This document shows, one piece after another, positions 1-10,191 of a DNA stretch of 64,000 bases (positions within the stretch are counted from its first letter, which is position 1; every line of letters begins with the position of its first letter). Origin of the DNA: Salinicola halophilus (GTDB lineage: Bacteria > Pseudomonadota > Gammaproteobacteria > Pseudomonadales > Halomonadaceae); NCBI RefSeq assembly GCF_003206155.1, contig NZ_PZJV01000001.1:940258-1004257 (forward strand), written 5' to 3'. The notes beneath the pieces are model-generated. The model was not told where the DNA came from and did no database searches. It saw only the letters and a list, made by a program, of their open reading frames with translations. Position numbers and translations under genes: made by a program.

Positions 1-51
1 GCCCCTTTTTCATGTCCCAACCGCGCCCGAGAGGCGCTTCAGGGCGATCGC

Positions 52-663
52 TCAGCCCTCGCGAGCCAGCGTCACACGCTGGGCCAGCTGAGTCCGTTCC
101 ATCGGGCGGCGTGCCTGCCAGTAGTAACGACCCCAGTAGACGTTATCCAGACGCGAAAGCTTGACGCCCTGCGACGAGGAAGCGTGCAGGAAGTAGCCGT
201 CCCCCACATAGACGCCTACATGCCTGTAGGGCCCGGGAGGTTGGAAAAAAACCAGATCCCCGGCCTTGAGATCACTGCGGGATACCCAGTCGCCTTCCTG
301 AACCTGCTCTTCCGTCGTTCGTGGCAGATTCAACGAAAAGGCTTCGGTGAAGACATGCTGCATCAGCGATGAACAGTCGACGCCGTGACGAGACGTTCCC
401 CCCAAGGTATAGGGCGTACCGATCCAGCGCTCGTGTTCGTCGAGCAGCGCTTCACGAATGACGACGGGAGAGACCTGGGCAAGCTTGAAATTGTGGACCA
501 CTTGGCTCGTCGGACGTCGCGAAGAGACGGGCGACATCGACTGTGTCTGCTGGGCGACGAGCGGAAGCGAATACTGCGCGTTGACGCGTTGTTGTTGTGG
601 TGAAGCGGAACAGCCCGCCAGAACCAAGGCAGCTGCCAGCCCCACAGTCATACGTTTGAACAT
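52..663 (-). CDS. NlpC/P60-family peptidoglycan hydrolase lipoprotein
   Basis: A 203-residue lipoprotein of the C40 (NlpC/P60, Spr/MepS-like) family, expected to cut peptide stems or cross-links of peptidoglycan in the periplasm. The N-terminus is a signal peptide ending in a lipobox LAGC at residues 15-18, so Cys18 should be acylated. A linker of about 55 residues follows, then the catalytic domain: Cys97 in GVDCSSL, His148 in RHVGVYVG and His160 in FLHAS form the usual Cys-His-polar set. The start has a GAGG ribosome-binding site about 9 bases upstream. It lies alone, 282 bases from its upstream neighbour. The family assignment is firm; the exact bond cut cannot be read from the sequence. 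Confidence 0.93.
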   Translation of the reverse strand: MFKRMTVGLAAALVLAGCSASPQQQRVNAQYSLPLVAQQTQSMSPVSSRRPTSQVVHNFKLAQVSPVVIREALLDEHERWIGTPYTLGGTSRHGVDCSSLMQHVFTEAFSLNLPRTTEEQVQEGDWVSRSDLKAGDLVFFQPPGPYRHVGVYVGDGYFLHASSSQGVKLSRLDNVYWGRYYWQARRPMERTQLAQRVTLAREG

Positions 664-765
664 TCAGCGCAACCTCATTCACCTACGAGCCGGCGCTGAC
701 GCCCTACTCCGTCGGCGAGAAAGAGCAAACATCGCCTCTCTCATCGGACAAATTGAGTCGCTGTG

Positions 766-798
766 GTGGTGACACTCGCATTCAGGGTGTCACCGCCA
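766..798. other. Intergenic hairpin between NlpC and DUF1266 genes
   Basis: An inverted repeat (GGTGACAC at 769-776 with GTGTCACC at 788-795, extendable by about three pairs with one wobble) lies in the 282-base gap. There is no T-run on either side, so it is only a weak terminator candidate for the minus-strand gene ending at 946. Nothing else was recognised in the gap. Confidence 0.3.
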
Positions 799-945
799 AA
801 ACGGCCTGCATTCGGCTCGAATCGTCGATCGTTTTATGGAAAGCGAAAGTACAAGAGCGCCAAGCCGCCCGTCATCGAAGGGGCGTAGCACAGGCGGGAT
901 CATATGTCATTGAATGGGCTTTGACGACCCCGGTAGCACAAAAAC

Positions 946-3369
946 TCAGTGCATGCGTTGCGGCTCGCCGATCAATACGTCGACGTGGGTTGGCGTCCAG
1001 CGCCCTCCTTCGCGACCGGTGAAATCCAGACTCGCCCAGGGCCCGGCGAGTAGCGGTTCCGCGGTCAACCAGGCGTTGAGCGCTTCTCTGAAGCTCTCGA
1101 GAAACGACGCCCTCTCGGGGGTATCGTCCATGAAGAAGCCAAAGCCGCTGTAGAGTCCTTCCGCGTACGCACGCCAGCTAGCGTAGTGTGCGCGCGCCAG
1201 GCGCAGCGCCGCGTCCAGGCAGTCGCCGAGCTTCGCATCATCGACCCAGCCGAGTTCGCGTCCGGTCGTCGCCAGATCCACCAGCTGGGCGACATCCCAG
1301 GCGGTCATGTCCTCATCGTTACAGTGGCAGGCGTTGTCCCGCACACGCCGCAGCCGCGCGAGATGGACTCGATCCTCCTCGCTGCACTCGCCGGACGCGA
1401 GCGTGTCGATTTCGGAATCGAGTCGAGTACGGTTGAGCGTATAGGGCGCGTAGTTGATCTCGTACTCCTGACGATCTCCCGCTTCGAGAAGAAAATCGAG
1501 AAACTCGGTCAGATCGCCCGCGCTCTGAAAGCCGTACTGCTGCTCGACCCATTCGCGTAGCGAACGACGCTCATCGCGACCGGCATATTGCGGCATGCGC
1601 CAGGCGGCTTCGTTCAGAGGCCCGGCCAGCGACAGCGCCGTGAAACTTGCGAGTTGCGGACGCGGCCCCGGTTCTCGCCAGGCCCTCGCCGTCATTGAGC
1701 CGAGCCAATGAAAACGCGAGCCCGGATCGCGGCGATGCCAGGCCAGATCGTCGCGCAGTGCGCTTTCCTCCGCCGATTCGCCGTCGCTCAATAGCGGACT
1801 CCAAGCGGACCAGGCCGCAAGCAAGGCCGATACGTCGAGGTAGAAACTCGTCAGCACCTGCGTCAGCGACGCCGCCAACTCCTGAATGTCAGACGATGCG
1901 TAGCGCCCGCTGTCCGAAGCCATTACCAGATAGAAGGCGTATTTTTCCGCCATGGCGATCGTGGCGGCGTGGTCGGCGCAGGCCGATAAGCGCACGCGAG
2001 TCTGGCGCTTCATCGACGCCGCCCCGTGACGCGCATCCGCGGCCAGCTGATTGAGGTGGTGCGACTGCGCCGGCAACCAGAAACGGGCAAGACCGGCAAT
2101 ACCCTCATCCGCGGCGAGGCCGAGGACGTTGGCGAGATAGTGTTCGGCGTCACGCTGTCGCGCCTCGTCAACCGGCTGCTGCAGATGCTGGCGGGCGGCG
2201 AGCTCGGGTTCTCGCACACTGGCAATAGCGAGTATCCAAGCATCGGGCGTGGCGTGACGCGCCTTGAGCTCGCGGCGGGATTCTTGCCGCCGTGCCTCGT
2301 CGAGCGTCTCGTGAAGCCCGATCACCCAGGGGCTATCGGTCGAGTTGAGCAGTTGGTGCCATTCCCGCTCGAACTCGCCGAGCAGATCGCGCCCCTCACT
2401 GAGACTGCGACCGCGCTGGTAGGCGCGTGCCACCGCTTCCCAATCGTCATAGCGCGCCTGCAGCAGGTCCACGACCCGTGCCGCAATCGTTTCCGATTCC
2501 GCCTGCGAGAGCCAGCCGGCACCAAACCCCGTCCAAGCCTGATCCAGCGCGCGCAGCCAGTCCCACGCCGCCCACTCGAGGGGTTCCTCGCGCCTCACGA
2601 AGGTCAGCAGCGTCGCACCGTAGTCACCCTGTTCTCCGAGTGAGGCGAGCCAGGCCTGAGCGCTCTCTGCGCCTTCGCGCTGCAGCCGCCAGCCATCCAT
2701 CTCCCAGCCGTAGCGGTCGCCCTGTACGGTCAGCCACTCGATCGTCTCGAGCAGCTGTACCCGGTTGGTCACGGCGTCCTCGGCCTTGAGCCTTTGGCGA
2801 TGAGCCTGGCGCTCCTCGGGTTGCGTCGAGAACGGCCACGCGAGCGCCGGCGCTATCGCGGCCCTGGCGCGCCAGAGATCGTCGGCCCAGGGCAGATGCA
2901 AAACCGGTTCAAGCTGCGCGAGCCGACTCGCCACGTTCTCCCAGCGAGGCCCGCGACCCTGCCGCTCCTGACGCAGCATCTCACCTGAGAGGCGGTCGAT
3001 TTCCGGATCCCCCAGCGCGCCTAGCCGCCGACACCACGCGCGTAATGTCGGGTTGTCAGCGACGATGCCGTGGGCGACACGCACGAACCAGCTCGCGGCA
3101 ATGCTCGGGGCGACCCAGCCCGCACGCTCCCCCAGCGCCAATAGCTCGAGCGCTGCCAGACCGGCCAGCGCCGGATCACGCGGATCGGTGGCACTTTCCC
3201 AAAGGCGCCAAGCGAACTCGTCGGCATCCTCGATGCTTAGCGCGGCGAGGCGGTCTCTCGCGGTCTCGGCGGATAAGCCGGTTCGGGGATCGGCAACGGG
3301 CGGCCAGCCGCAGAGCTTGAGCTGCTGCGCCCACCACTGGAGAAGGATGTCGTGCAAGAAAAACCTCAT
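946..3369 (-). CDS. Large DUF1266-like repeat protein, function unknown
   Basis: An 807-residue, Trp-rich, mostly alpha-helical, acidic protein with no signal peptide or membrane segment, so probably cytoplasmic. The segment at about 689-748 (TAWDVAQLVDLA, then GWVDD, then YASWRAYAEG and GFGFFMDD) matches the DUF1266 pattern known from E. coli YbeR/YbeU. A very similar pattern recurs at about 266-322 (WAAWDWLRALD, GAGWLS, RYDDWEAVARAYQRGRS). A weaker one lies at about 475-525 (EKYAFYLVMASDSGRY, SFYLDVSALLAAWSAW), and possibly another near 50-110. The protein therefore looks like several diverged DUF1266 modules in a row, against about 235 residues for the E. coli proteins. The start has no convincing ribosome-binding site. 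No function is known for the family. Confidence 0.8.
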   Translation of the reverse strand: MRFFLHDILLQWWAQQLKLCGWPPVADPRTGLSAETARDRLAALSIEDADEFAWRLWESATDPRDPALAGLAALELLALGERAGWVAPSIAASWFVRVAHGIVADNPTLRAWCRRLGALGDPEIDRLSGEMLRQERQGRGPRWENVASRLAQLEPVLHLPWADDLWRARAAIAPALAWPFSTQPEERQAHRQRLKAEDAVTNRVQLLETIEWLTVQGDRYGWEMDGWRLQREGAESAQAWLASLGEQGDYGATLLTFVRREEPLEWAAWDWLRALDQAWTGFGAGWLSQAESETIAARVVDLLQARYDDWEAVARAYQRGRSLSEGRDLLGEFEREWHQLLNSTDSPWVIGLHETLDEARRQESRRELKARHATPDAWILAIASVREPELAARQHLQQPVDEARQRDAEHYLANVLGLAADEGIAGLARFWLPAQSHHLNQLAADARHGAASMKRQTRVRLSACADHAATIAMAEKYAFYLVMASDSGRYASSDIQELAASLTQVLTSFYLDVSALLAAWSAWSPLLSDGESAEESALRDDLAWHRRDPGSRFHWLGSMTARAWREPGPRPQLASFTALSLAGPLNEAAWRMPQYAGRDERRSLREWVEQQYGFQSAGDLTEFLDFLLEAGDRQEYEINYAPYTLNRTRLDSEIDTLASGECSEEDRVHLARLRRVRDNACHCNDEDMTAWDVAQLVDLATTGRELGWVDDAKLGDCLDAALRLARAHYASWRAYAEGLYSGFGFFMDDTPERASFLESFREALNAWLTAEPLLAGPWASLDFTGREGGRWTPTHVDVLIGEPQRMH

Positions 3370-3400
3370 GGACCGAAAACGACGTCTGGCGGACCAGCAA

Positions 3401-3456
3401 GGCCCGCCGACGCGGCGGGCCAGTATACCTTAAAGCCCCGCGGTCGCCGACGGGGC
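3401..3456 (-). terminator. Hairpins downstream of the acyltransferase gene
   Basis: Two GC-rich hairpins lie just past the minus-strand stop at 3467: GCCCCG/CGGGGC at 3435-3456, and a 9-bp stem GGCCCGCCG/CGGCGGGCC at 3401-3421. On the minus strand the second is followed only by TTGCTGG, so termination would be weak. Confidence 0.45.
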
Positions 3457-3466
3457 AAGGCAACGG

Positions 3467-4759
3467 CTACTGCGAGCGCTGAGCGAGCTTGTCGGTGTGA
3501 GAGCGCGGTGTTCGGTGCAGTAGATGCGCCAGCAGAAAACGGCGCACGCGAACCACGAAGCGCTCCTGGAACACGACGCAGTAGGCGACCGTCATCATCA
3601 GGAACACCGGATAGAGCCAGAGATGAAGCTCACCGGCTGCCTGTAGACAGCCGGAGACATCGGTCCGACAGAGCGCCGGGTCGCCCGAAAGCACCCTCTC
3701 GACGCGCGAGAAAACGGCGAAAAGCGGGACATGAAGGGCGAACATGGGTAGCGATGCGCCCCCCAGCCGCGCCGCCCAGCGCCTCACGCGCTCACTGCGC
3801 GGCTCGCCCCACTGCGCCGCTGCATAGATCAGCATCAGCTGTGCCGGCAGCAGCAAGCCGTTGTGTAGCAGGTAATACCAGGCGTGCCCGCGCCCCAGCA
3901 GATACAGCGCGGCGGCGACGCACAGCGCGATTCCTGCAAGCGCGCCGAGACACTGCCCGAACGTGAATTTGCGCTGCTGCTCGCGACGCCGAGCGTAAAA
4001 GGTATACAGAAGAATCCCGGCGGCGAACTCCGGCAGGCGGATGATCGGATTGCGATGCAGGATGCCCGTCTCGGGAACGCCGTAGTTGGTCGTCGCAATC
4101 ACGATCAACGGCGGCAAGAGGTACAGCAGGTTGAGCAGCAGAATCGCACGACGCGGCTTGAGCACGCGTCGCAGACGCGGTGCCAGCCACGGGAAAGTCA
4201 GGTAGAAGAAGAATAGCGCCGAGATCGACCAGGAAGGCGGGTTGAACGTGAGATACAGCGGATTCCAGGCATGAAGCAGCGTGAAATTCAGCACCAGATT
4301 GATCCCGGTCTCGACCGGCGTCATGGTGTGATTGAGGCTCTCCCAGTCCGTCTGGCCGATATCGTTATTCACGTCGTAGACCACGAAGCGCAGCGAGATG
4401 TCGCCATCCCCGGGGGCGATCATCAGATACCCCACCAGCGCCGAGACGCTCATGGCCAGGACCAGCGCGCCGATGTGGATCGGATAGAGATTGGAGAAGC
4501 GCTTCAGCCAGAAACTCTTGGCCGGTTCGCGCATGCGATGCTGCTCGTCCAGGTAGACGTGCGTCAGCAAAAATCCGGAAAGCACGAAGAAAGCGCTGGT
4601 CGAGAAGAAACCGATATCGGTGACGTAGTGTGACCAGGCACTGATCGAGGGGTAGCTGTGCAGGGTATGAAAGATGACGATGTAAAGGCCGAGTAGAAAG
4701 CGTAACCACTCGAGTCCAATGAATCGCTCCTTGCCCCCGACGGGCGTCGAACCAGGCAT
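3467..4759 (-). CDS. Acyltransferase-3 family membrane protein (OafA/OpgC-like)
   Basis: A 430-residue integral membrane acyltransferase of the acyltransferase-3 superfamily. These enzymes move acetyl, succinyl or longer acyl groups onto envelope sugars such as O-antigen, glucans or glycolipids. The N-terminus shows the typical start of the family (FIGLEWLRFLLGLYIVIFH, with the conserved Arg and His of the first helices), followed by FFVLSGFLL. About ten hydrophobic helices follow, ending in a basic cytoplasmic tail. It is separated from opgGH only by a small membrane-protein gene. E. coli OpgC, which succinylates periplasmic glucans, belongs to the same superfamily, so a glucan-decorating role is possible but not shown. 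The substrate cannot be read from the sequence. Confidence 0.85.
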   Translation of the reverse strand: MPGSTPVGGKERFIGLEWLRFLLGLYIVIFHTLHSYPSISAWSHYVTDIGFFSTSAFFVLSGFLLTHVYLDEQHRMREPAKSFWLKRFSNLYPIHIGALVLAMSVSALVGYLMIAPGDGDISLRFVVYDVNNDIGQTDWESLNHTMTPVETGINLVLNFTLLHAWNPLYLTFNPPSWSISALFFFYLTFPWLAPRLRRVLKPRRAILLLNLLYLLPPLIVIATTNYGVPETGILHRNPIIRLPEFAAGILLYTFYARRREQQRKFTFGQCLGALAGIALCVAAALYLLGRGHAWYYLLHNGLLLPAQLMLIYAAAQWGEPRSERVRRWAARLGGASLPMFALHVPLFAVFSRVERVLSGDPALCRTDVSGCLQAAGELHLWLYPVFLMMTVAYCVVFQERFVVRVRRFLLAHLLHRTPRSHTDKLAQRSQ

Positions 4760-4833
4760 TCTGACGATCTCTAACCAACGAAAGGGCCGCTAGTGTACCC
4801 GATTCGATGAGAATGAAAGCGACTACCGGACGC

Positions 4834-4861
4834 AAAGAAGCCGCGCTGGCGCGCGGCTTCT
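4834..4861 (-). terminator. Rho-independent terminator of the GlsB-type gene
   Basis: An 11-bp stem, AGAAGCCGCGC at 4836-4846 with GCGCGGCTTCT at 4851-4861 and a TGGC loop. Read on the minus strand it ends in CTTCTTTGCG, 30 bases after the stop of the small gene at 4893. Confidence 0.7.
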
Positions 4862-4892
4862 GAGTTTATCGCGGTGCTCGAAGCGAACCGCG

Positions 4893-5135
4893 TCAGGCCT
4901 TTTTGACCTTCGACACGATCCACAGCAGCAGGATTGCACCGACGGTCGCCACGACCAGCGAGCCGATGAAGCCATTGGAGGAAAGCCCCAGCAGACTGAA
5001 GAGCAGGCCACCGAGTACGGCACCGACGATACCGACCACGATGTTACCCAGGATGCCGAAGCCGCCACCGCGCATGACCTTGCCCGCGATCCAGCCCGCG
5101 ATACCGCCGATTATCAGCCATAGAATAAAGCCCAT
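4893..5135 (-). CDS. GlsB/YeaQ/YmgE-family small membrane protein
   Basis: An 80-residue protein of the transglycosylase-associated family, named GlsB/YeaQ/YmgE and linked to general stress in other bacteria. It is almost entirely three hydrophobic helices rich in Gly (GGIAGWIAGKVMRGGGFG, GNIVVGIVGAVLGGLL, SLVVATVGAILLLWIV) with a basic VKKA end. The AGKVMRGGG loop and the length are typical. The start has a strong AAGGAGTG ribosome-binding site. It is probably monocistronic: a good terminator follows, and 128 bases separate it from opgH. The biochemical role is not established for the family. Confidence 0.92.
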   Translation of the reverse strand: MGFILWLIIGGIAGWIAGKVMRGGGFGILGNIVVGIVGAVLGGLLFSLLGLSSNGFIGSLVVATVGAILLLWIVSKVKKA

Positions 5136-5263
5136 CGATTCACTCCTTGATTCTCATTGGGGACTCACCGTTCTCGGCAAGCAACGTTACAGCCTTGAGG
5201 ATAGTCATCATTGCCCGATTCTTCATGCTAGAAGCTCTGAAGGCTAACGACATTGAATCCGGA

Positions 5264-7759
5264 CTAGAAACTGGGCACCCGCAGCGACTCGCGAGCCGGC
5301 AACCCTTTCGCGTGCCAGCTGGCATGCGCTTTCGGATCTTCCCAGACCCGAAAGTGTAACTGCGACATCATGACCGGGTCGTCCAGAAAGGCCAGCTGTT
5401 CCAGGTTGCTCATCGCATCCGGGCCCTGAGAGACCGCCGCATCGACCCGCTCCGTGCGGCGTCGCTGTAGCGGCGCCGCGCTGGCGTGACGAGAGATCGC
5501 CAGCGCCGTGGCCAGTGCGTTGGAGACCGGATCGACAACGACCTGGACGAAACTCGGCGTCGGTGCCGCAGCGTTCATGCGTCCGAGATGGCGAACCATT
5601 CGTCGAAGCACCCGCGGCGGATGAGACTCTTCCGGAATCCGAAACAGCCGCGCGCGCAGACAGGCGCTGCCTAGCGACACTCGACTCGATAGTGCCGACA
5701 CCGGAATCGACAGCATCATCGCGCCGACGATCGGCGACATCCACCACAGGAACGTCGGTTCCATCAGGTAGACGCCTACCGCCCAGACCGCGCCCAGCAG
5801 GGCCTGGGTCCAGTGATTGCGAATGGCGTCTCCCCAGGTGGTATCGCTGTTCTCGCGAGACGGGGAGCGCCACTGAATCGCCCACCCCAGGATCGAGGTC
5901 AGCACGAAGCGGGTATGAAAGAGCATGCGCACCGGCGCCAGCGCCATCGAAAAGAGCGACTCCAGCACCATGCTGACCAGCACCTTGAACGGACCGCCGA
6001 ACTGACGACTGCCCTGGACCCAGATCAGAATGACGCTGAGCACCTTGGGCAAGAACAGCAGCGTGGCCGTCGCCCCGAAAAGCCCTACCGCCAGCGAGGG
6101 ATCCCACTGCGGCCAGACCGGGAACATCATGCCGGGTTCAGGGAAATAGTTGGGCGTGCTCAGCGTATGCACCGCCAGCAAAGCCGTCGACAGCACCAGG
6201 AACAGGAACCACAGCGGTGCGGAGATGTAGGACATCAGCCCGGTGAGAAAGACCGCCCGATGGACCGGATGAATCCCCTTGGAGAGAAACAGCCGGAAGT
6301 TCATCAGGTTGCCGTGGCACCAGCGACGGTCGCGACCGAGCTCTTCGAGGAGATTGGGCGGCATCTCCTCGTAACTTCCTTCCAGCTCGTAGGCGATCCA
6401 GACACCCCAGCCGGCGCGCCGCATCAGCGCCGCTTCGACGAAGTCGTGCGAAAGGATCTCGCCCGACATCGAGCCCTTGCCGGGGAGCGGCGCCAGCATG
6501 CAGTGGCGCATGAAAGGCGCCATGCGAATGATGGCGTTGTGCCCCCAGTAGTGGGATTCGCCGAGCTGCCAGAAGTGGAGGCCCGCGGTGAACAGCGGTC
6601 CATAGACCCTCGTCGCGAACTGCTGCATGCGTGCGTAGAGGTTGAGACGACCCGAGGCCCGCGGCGCCGTCTGCACGATGCCTGCATCGGGATGCGCCTC
6701 CATCATCTGTACCAGACGCGTGAGACAGGCCCCGCTCATGACGCTGTCGGCATCGAGTACCAACATATAGCGGTAGAGCGCGCCCCAGCGGCGGCAGAAG
6801 TCATCCAGGTTGCCGCTCTTGCGTTTGACCCGGCGCTGCCGGCGACGGTAGAAGACCTGACCGAACGCTTCCAGATCGCGACAGAGCGCAAGCCAGGCAT
6901 GCGTCTCTTCGATGGCGACGTCGGGGTCGTAGGTATCGCTCAGGATGAAGACATCGAAGTGCTGACCGTTGCCGCTTTCGCGCAGCGACTCGAGAGTCGC
7001 CCGCACGCCGGCAAAGACGCGGGAAACGTCCTCGTTACAGATCGGCACTAGCAGCGCGGTTCGCGCCTCCTCGGCGATGGGCTCGTCACCGACGTCGGAA
7101 TCGATGGCGTAGCGATCCCGCCCGCGCAGCAGCTGGAAGAACCCCATGAGCGCGGTCCAGAAACCCGCCGACACCCAGGAGAACAGCAGCACGAAGAGCC
7201 CCAGAATGGCCAGTTCGAGCCACTGCTGCCCCTGCCCCGGCAACACGGTTCGCATCTGGTTCGCCGCCAGGATGCTCTGACCGAAGATCAGTACCAGCAA
7301 CACCCACCGGCGTATCGATGCCACCCACTGCCAGCGCGGCGTCGGACGCGATTCGCGCTCGCGCCGCCGGAAGCCACGCCCCATCCAGCTTCGGAATCGC
7401 TGCCCGCCACGCACGAACGGGTTGGTCGACCACGCCTCGGGCGCCAGCGCCGTTCGCTTCATGGGCGGCGCCGTTTGGAGCCGCGTGACGCCGTCATCGT
7501 CGGTGGTCAACACCTCCGGCGGCGCCAGCGGCGGCTCGGCATAGGCCAACGCGAGACGCCGGCCCACGGACTGCCCCGCGGGATCCTCGGCGTCCGGCTC
7601 GTGGCCGCCGAGTGCCGCGTGGAGTGAAGCCATGTCGTGGGCGTCGAGATCGCTCGCCAACAGCCGGCGACGCTCCTCGCGATCCTGCGCCTCGAGCGCC
7701 AGACGCTCGAGATAGAGGTCGGCGGCGGTGCTGTACGAGGGAGATTTCACTTCAGCCAT
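5264..7759 (-). CDS. opgH: Glucans biosynthesis glucosyltransferase OpgH
   Basis: An 831-residue inner-membrane family-2 glucosyltransferase, close to the 847 residues of E. coli OpgH. It makes the beta-1,2 glucose backbone of osmoregulated periplasmic glucans from UDP-glucose and passes it to the periplasm. Visible are an N-terminal cytoplasmic region, two hydrophobic helices (near [18 protein letters not shown] and [14 protein letters not shown]), and a central catalytic domain with VPICNED, the DxD-type LDADSVMSG and the RDRRWCHGN motif (the (Q/R)xxRW acceptor motif). Six or so C-terminal helices follow. Its start overlaps the end of opgG by 8 bases, so the two are translationally coupled. 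In halophiles glucan levels usually respond to osmolarity; no control site for that was recognised here. Confidence 0.96.
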   Translation of the reverse strand: MAEVKSPSYSTAADLYLERLALEAQDREERRRLLASDLDAHDMASLHAALGGHEPDAEDPAGQSVGRRLALAYAEPPLAPPEVLTTDDDGVTRLQTAPPMKRTALAPEAWSTNPFVRGGQRFRSWMGRGFRRRERESRPTPRWQWVASIRRWVLLVLIFGQSILAANQMRTVLPGQGQQWLELAILGLFVLLFSWVSAGFWTALMGFFQLLRGRDRYAIDSDVGDEPIAEEARTALLVPICNEDVSRVFAGVRATLESLRESGNGQHFDVFILSDTYDPDVAIEETHAWLALCRDLEAFGQVFYRRRQRRVKRKSGNLDDFCRRWGALYRYMLVLDADSVMSGACLTRLVQMMEAHPDAGIVQTAPRASGRLNLYARMQQFATRVYGPLFTAGLHFWQLGESHYWGHNAIIRMAPFMRHCMLAPLPGKGSMSGEILSHDFVEAALMRRAGWGVWIAYELEGSYEEMPPNLLEELGRDRRWCHGNLMNFRLFLSKGIHPVHRAVFLTGLMSYISAPLWFLFLVLSTALLAVHTLSTPNYFPEPGMMFPVWPQWDPSLAVGLFGATATLLFLPKVLSVILIWVQGSRQFGGPFKVLVSMVLESLFSMALAPVRMLFHTRFVLTSILGWAIQWRSPSRENSDTTWGDAIRNHWTQALLGAVWAVGVYLMEPTFLWWMSPIVGAMMLSIPVSALSSRVSLGSACLRARLFRIPEESHPPRVLRRMVRHLGRMNAAAPTPSFVQVVVDPVSNALATALAISRHASAAPLQRRRTERVDAAVSQGPDAMSNLEQLAFLDDPVMMSQLHFRVWEDPKAHASWHAKGLPARESLRVPSF

Positions 7760-9338
7760 TCGCCGGGAGCCTGTAGTACCAGGTTTCGGTCAGGCGCTTG
7801 TTGTTCTGACTCAGATGCGCCCGGATATCGAGCGGCGCATTGTCGTCATTGCGGTTGATCTTGACGAACAGCCGCCAGCCGCCGGTCGCCGGGTTGGGCA
7901 CCGCACGCGTGGAGACCAGCTCGCCATTGTCGCCGACGCTCGCCTGTACGGCGACGTTGGCATCGGCATTCAGCCCCGCCAGCGACGGTCCCTGAAAATC
8001 CACCACGAAAGCGGTCGTGCCGTCGGATTCCCGCACCAGATTGTCCTTCATCACCTCGCCCTGCGAGCGACGGGTCTGTTCGACCCAAGCGAGAGAGGCA
8101 TCGAAATAACGGCTCTCGTTCTTGGTGACGGTGAACCGGTAATCGAAGTCGACGGGGGTTTCGGGATCCGGCGATGTCTCCGGCAGCCACATCGAGACGA
8201 TGTTGTCGTTGGTCTCGTTGGGCGTCGGAATCTGGATCAGCTCGATCTTACCCGCGCCCCATTCGTTCTGTGGCTCGACCCAGGCGCTCGGGCGCAGATC
8301 GTAACGGTTGTCGATATCCTGATAGTCCGCGAACTGGTGACCACGCTGCATCAGGCCGAAACCCCGTAGCCGCGGCGTCGCCTGCTCGTTGATCATCAGC
8401 TTCGACGGGTTGGATAGCGGACGCCAGATCCAGCCGTTCTGCGAGTCGCTGACCAGCAAACCGTTGGAGTCATGAATCGCCGGGCGATAGTTGGTGCTGG
8501 ACGACGGCTGTGCCGCGCCGAAGAGATACATGCTGGTGAGCGGCGCCACGCCGAGCTTCTCGATCGGCCGACGCAGGAAGAGCCGGGACTTCACGTCGAC
8601 GACGGTATCGCTGCCCGGCCGGAGCACGAAACGGTAGGCACCGGTGACGCTGGCGGAGTCGAGCAGCGCGAAAACGGTCAGATATTGACTGCTCTTGGTG
8701 GGTTTCACGACCCAGAATTCGCGAAACCGGGGGAACTCTTCACCCGAGGTCAGACCGGTATCGACGGCGAGCCCGCGTCCGGAAACGCCGTAGACCTGAT
8801 TTTCTCCCACCACGCGAAAGTAGCTCGCGCCGAGAAAGACCATGGTCTCGTCGTTGCGCTCGCTGTCGTTCAAGTCGTAGTTGATCTTGAACCCGGCGAT
8901 ACCTAGATCGTCACTGTTCTTGACGTCGTCCGAGAGATCCAGATCGCCGTAGGTGTAGTCGTTGGAGTTGAAGGCAAAGTCCCGGACGTTGCCCTGCTCG
9001 TCCACACTGTGAAGATCGATGGCGCTGTCGTAGTGCATGCCTTCATGGAAGAAACTCAGCGTGAAGGGCACATCGTCGCCACTCCAGACATCGCGATCGC
9101 GCTTGAACTGGATCTGCTCGTACTGGCCGAAGTCCAGATTGCGCAGCTCTTCGGGAAGATTGTGCTCCGGCTCGCTGTAGCCCTGCTCTGACAGCGATCG
9201 CGCCTTCTCGGCGACATCGTCGAAACTGAAGGCCAGCACGTTCTGCGCAACGCCGCCGAGTAGCAAGCCCGCCAGGGCCGCTATCGGTAGCAGCGATTTA
9301 CGTCTTTCGAAGTGACTTCGCCGATTCGATTCACTCAC
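7752..9338 (-). CDS. opgG: Periplasmic glucans biosynthesis protein OpgG
   Basis: A 528-residue periplasmic protein needed to form the beta-1,6 branches and complete osmoregulated glucans with OpgH (E. coli OpgG is 511 residues). I place the start at the GTG at 9338, because AGGAG lies about 8 bases upstream and the protein then opens with a basic stretch, a hydrophobic core ([14 protein letters not shown]) and a cleavage site after VLA, before FSFDDV. The open frame extends further upstream to 9806, but that part has no signal-peptide character. The mature protein begins with the family hallmark [18 protein letters not shown] and continues over the full family length. It is first in the opgGH operon, with an 8-base overlap. 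Confidence 0.95.
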   Translation of the reverse strand: MSESNRRSHFERRKSLLPIAALAGLLLGGVAQNVLAFSFDDVAEKARSLSEQGYSEPEHNLPEELRNLDFGQYEQIQFKRDRDVWSGDDVPFTLSFFHEGMHYDSAIDLHSVDEQGNVRDFAFNSNDYTYGDLDLSDDVKNSDDLGIAGFKINYDLNDSERNDETMVFLGASYFRVVGENQVYGVSGRGLAVDTGLTSGEEFPRFREFWVVKPTKSSQYLTVFALLDSASVTGAYRFVLRPGSDTVVDVKSRLFLRRPIEKLGVAPLTSMYLFGAAQPSSSTNYRPAIHDSNGLLVSDSQNGWIWRPLSNPSKLMINEQATPRLRGFGLMQRGHQFADYQDIDNRYDLRPSAWVEPQNEWGAGKIELIQIPTPNETNDNIVSMWLPETSPDPETPVDFDYRFTVTKNESRYFDASLAWVEQTRRSQGEVMKDNLVRESDGTTAFVVDFQGPSLAGLNADANVAVQASVGDNGELVSTRAVPNPATGGWRLFVKINRNDDNAPLDIRAHLSQNNKRLTETWYYRLPANG

Positions 9339-9932
9339 ACTCTTACTCCTGTCATGACTAGCTTGGCCGCTGGCGACGCGCGCGACGCGGTCGACAAGTT
9401 CAAAACGTTCGAAGCTTTGGGCGCCGCGCGAGAACGGCGATTCATGCCAATAAAAACGCGAACGAGGCTGGCGCCGGACGATCTCTCGATCGTGATTCGT
9501 GACGGGTGTGACGAGATAACGAAGCTTCCGTGCCCCGCAGTGCGGCAGTCTAGCACAGGCGTTCTCGGCAAAAAGGTAAGGCTGCGTTACAACATTTATC
9601 ACCCACGACAACGAGCGAAGCGCCGTTGGGATCATTCGACGCGTCGTGCCTATTCGTGGATGGCTTCCCGACCCGCGGCGATTCTCCGGCACCGCCGATG
9701 GCGGCAGATAATGGCGTATTCGAGGGTATTCAGCTACCCCTACATCGCCTTGCCGAATCAGCGGCCGCCGCCGCCCGCCACTGAATTTTTCTATCCCTAG
9801 CGTCAAAATCGGCCCCCTCGCAGAGCCGGAAAACTCCCTTCTCGTGCCGACTCATGCCGCGACTTTCGAACGCGATTTTTCCCCGTTTTCTGCTCAGCCC
9901 GGGGGGGCACGCTGCTCATGGCACTCTCGATG

Positions 9933-9984
9933 GCCAACTCGCGATAGCCAACTCGCGATAGCCAACTCGCGATAGCCAACTCGC
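9933..9984. repeat. 14-bp tandem repeat, about 3.7 copies
   Basis: The unit GCCAACTCGCGATA is repeated exactly three times (9933-9946, 9947-9960, 9961-9974) and is followed by a partial copy GCCAACTCGC (9975-9984). A degenerate copy may precede it at 9921-9932. It sits in the middle of the opgG/symporter gap, far from either start codon. The unit length is not a multiple of three and there are no CRISPR-like spacers. Confidence 0.95.
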
Positions 9985-10161
9985 TGAAACGTCGTCACCT
10001 CGGGCAGAGCCGGAACCAGCCCCCGGGTTCACGCCGCCGCTCGCCCCGACGCAGCCTCGTCATCGTCCGCCACGCTGACTCTCGCAAGGCGCTCCCGCCA
10101 TGACCGATGCAGGGCGATTGAACCGTTGACGCGCACAAACGCCTACACATTCGATAAGCTA

Positions 10162-10170
10162 TGTCAGACA
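10162..10170. promoter_or_regulatory. Palindrome TGTCAGACA, GntR-operator-like
   Basis: A perfect odd-centred palindrome in the context ATGTCAGACAAAT, about 130 bases upstream of the symporter start. Operators of the FadR/VanR branch of GntR regulators often have the form TTGTCNGACAA, so this is a candidate binding site for a regulator encoded elsewhere. No such regulator lies next to it. Confidence 0.35.
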
Positions 10171-10191
10171 AATGGAGAATGGCGGTTTGTC

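Noticed and set aside
9933-9984. Short tandem repeat considered as a CRISPR array
   Set aside because: Copies of 14 bases are directly adjacent with no spacers, and no cas gene is present in the window.
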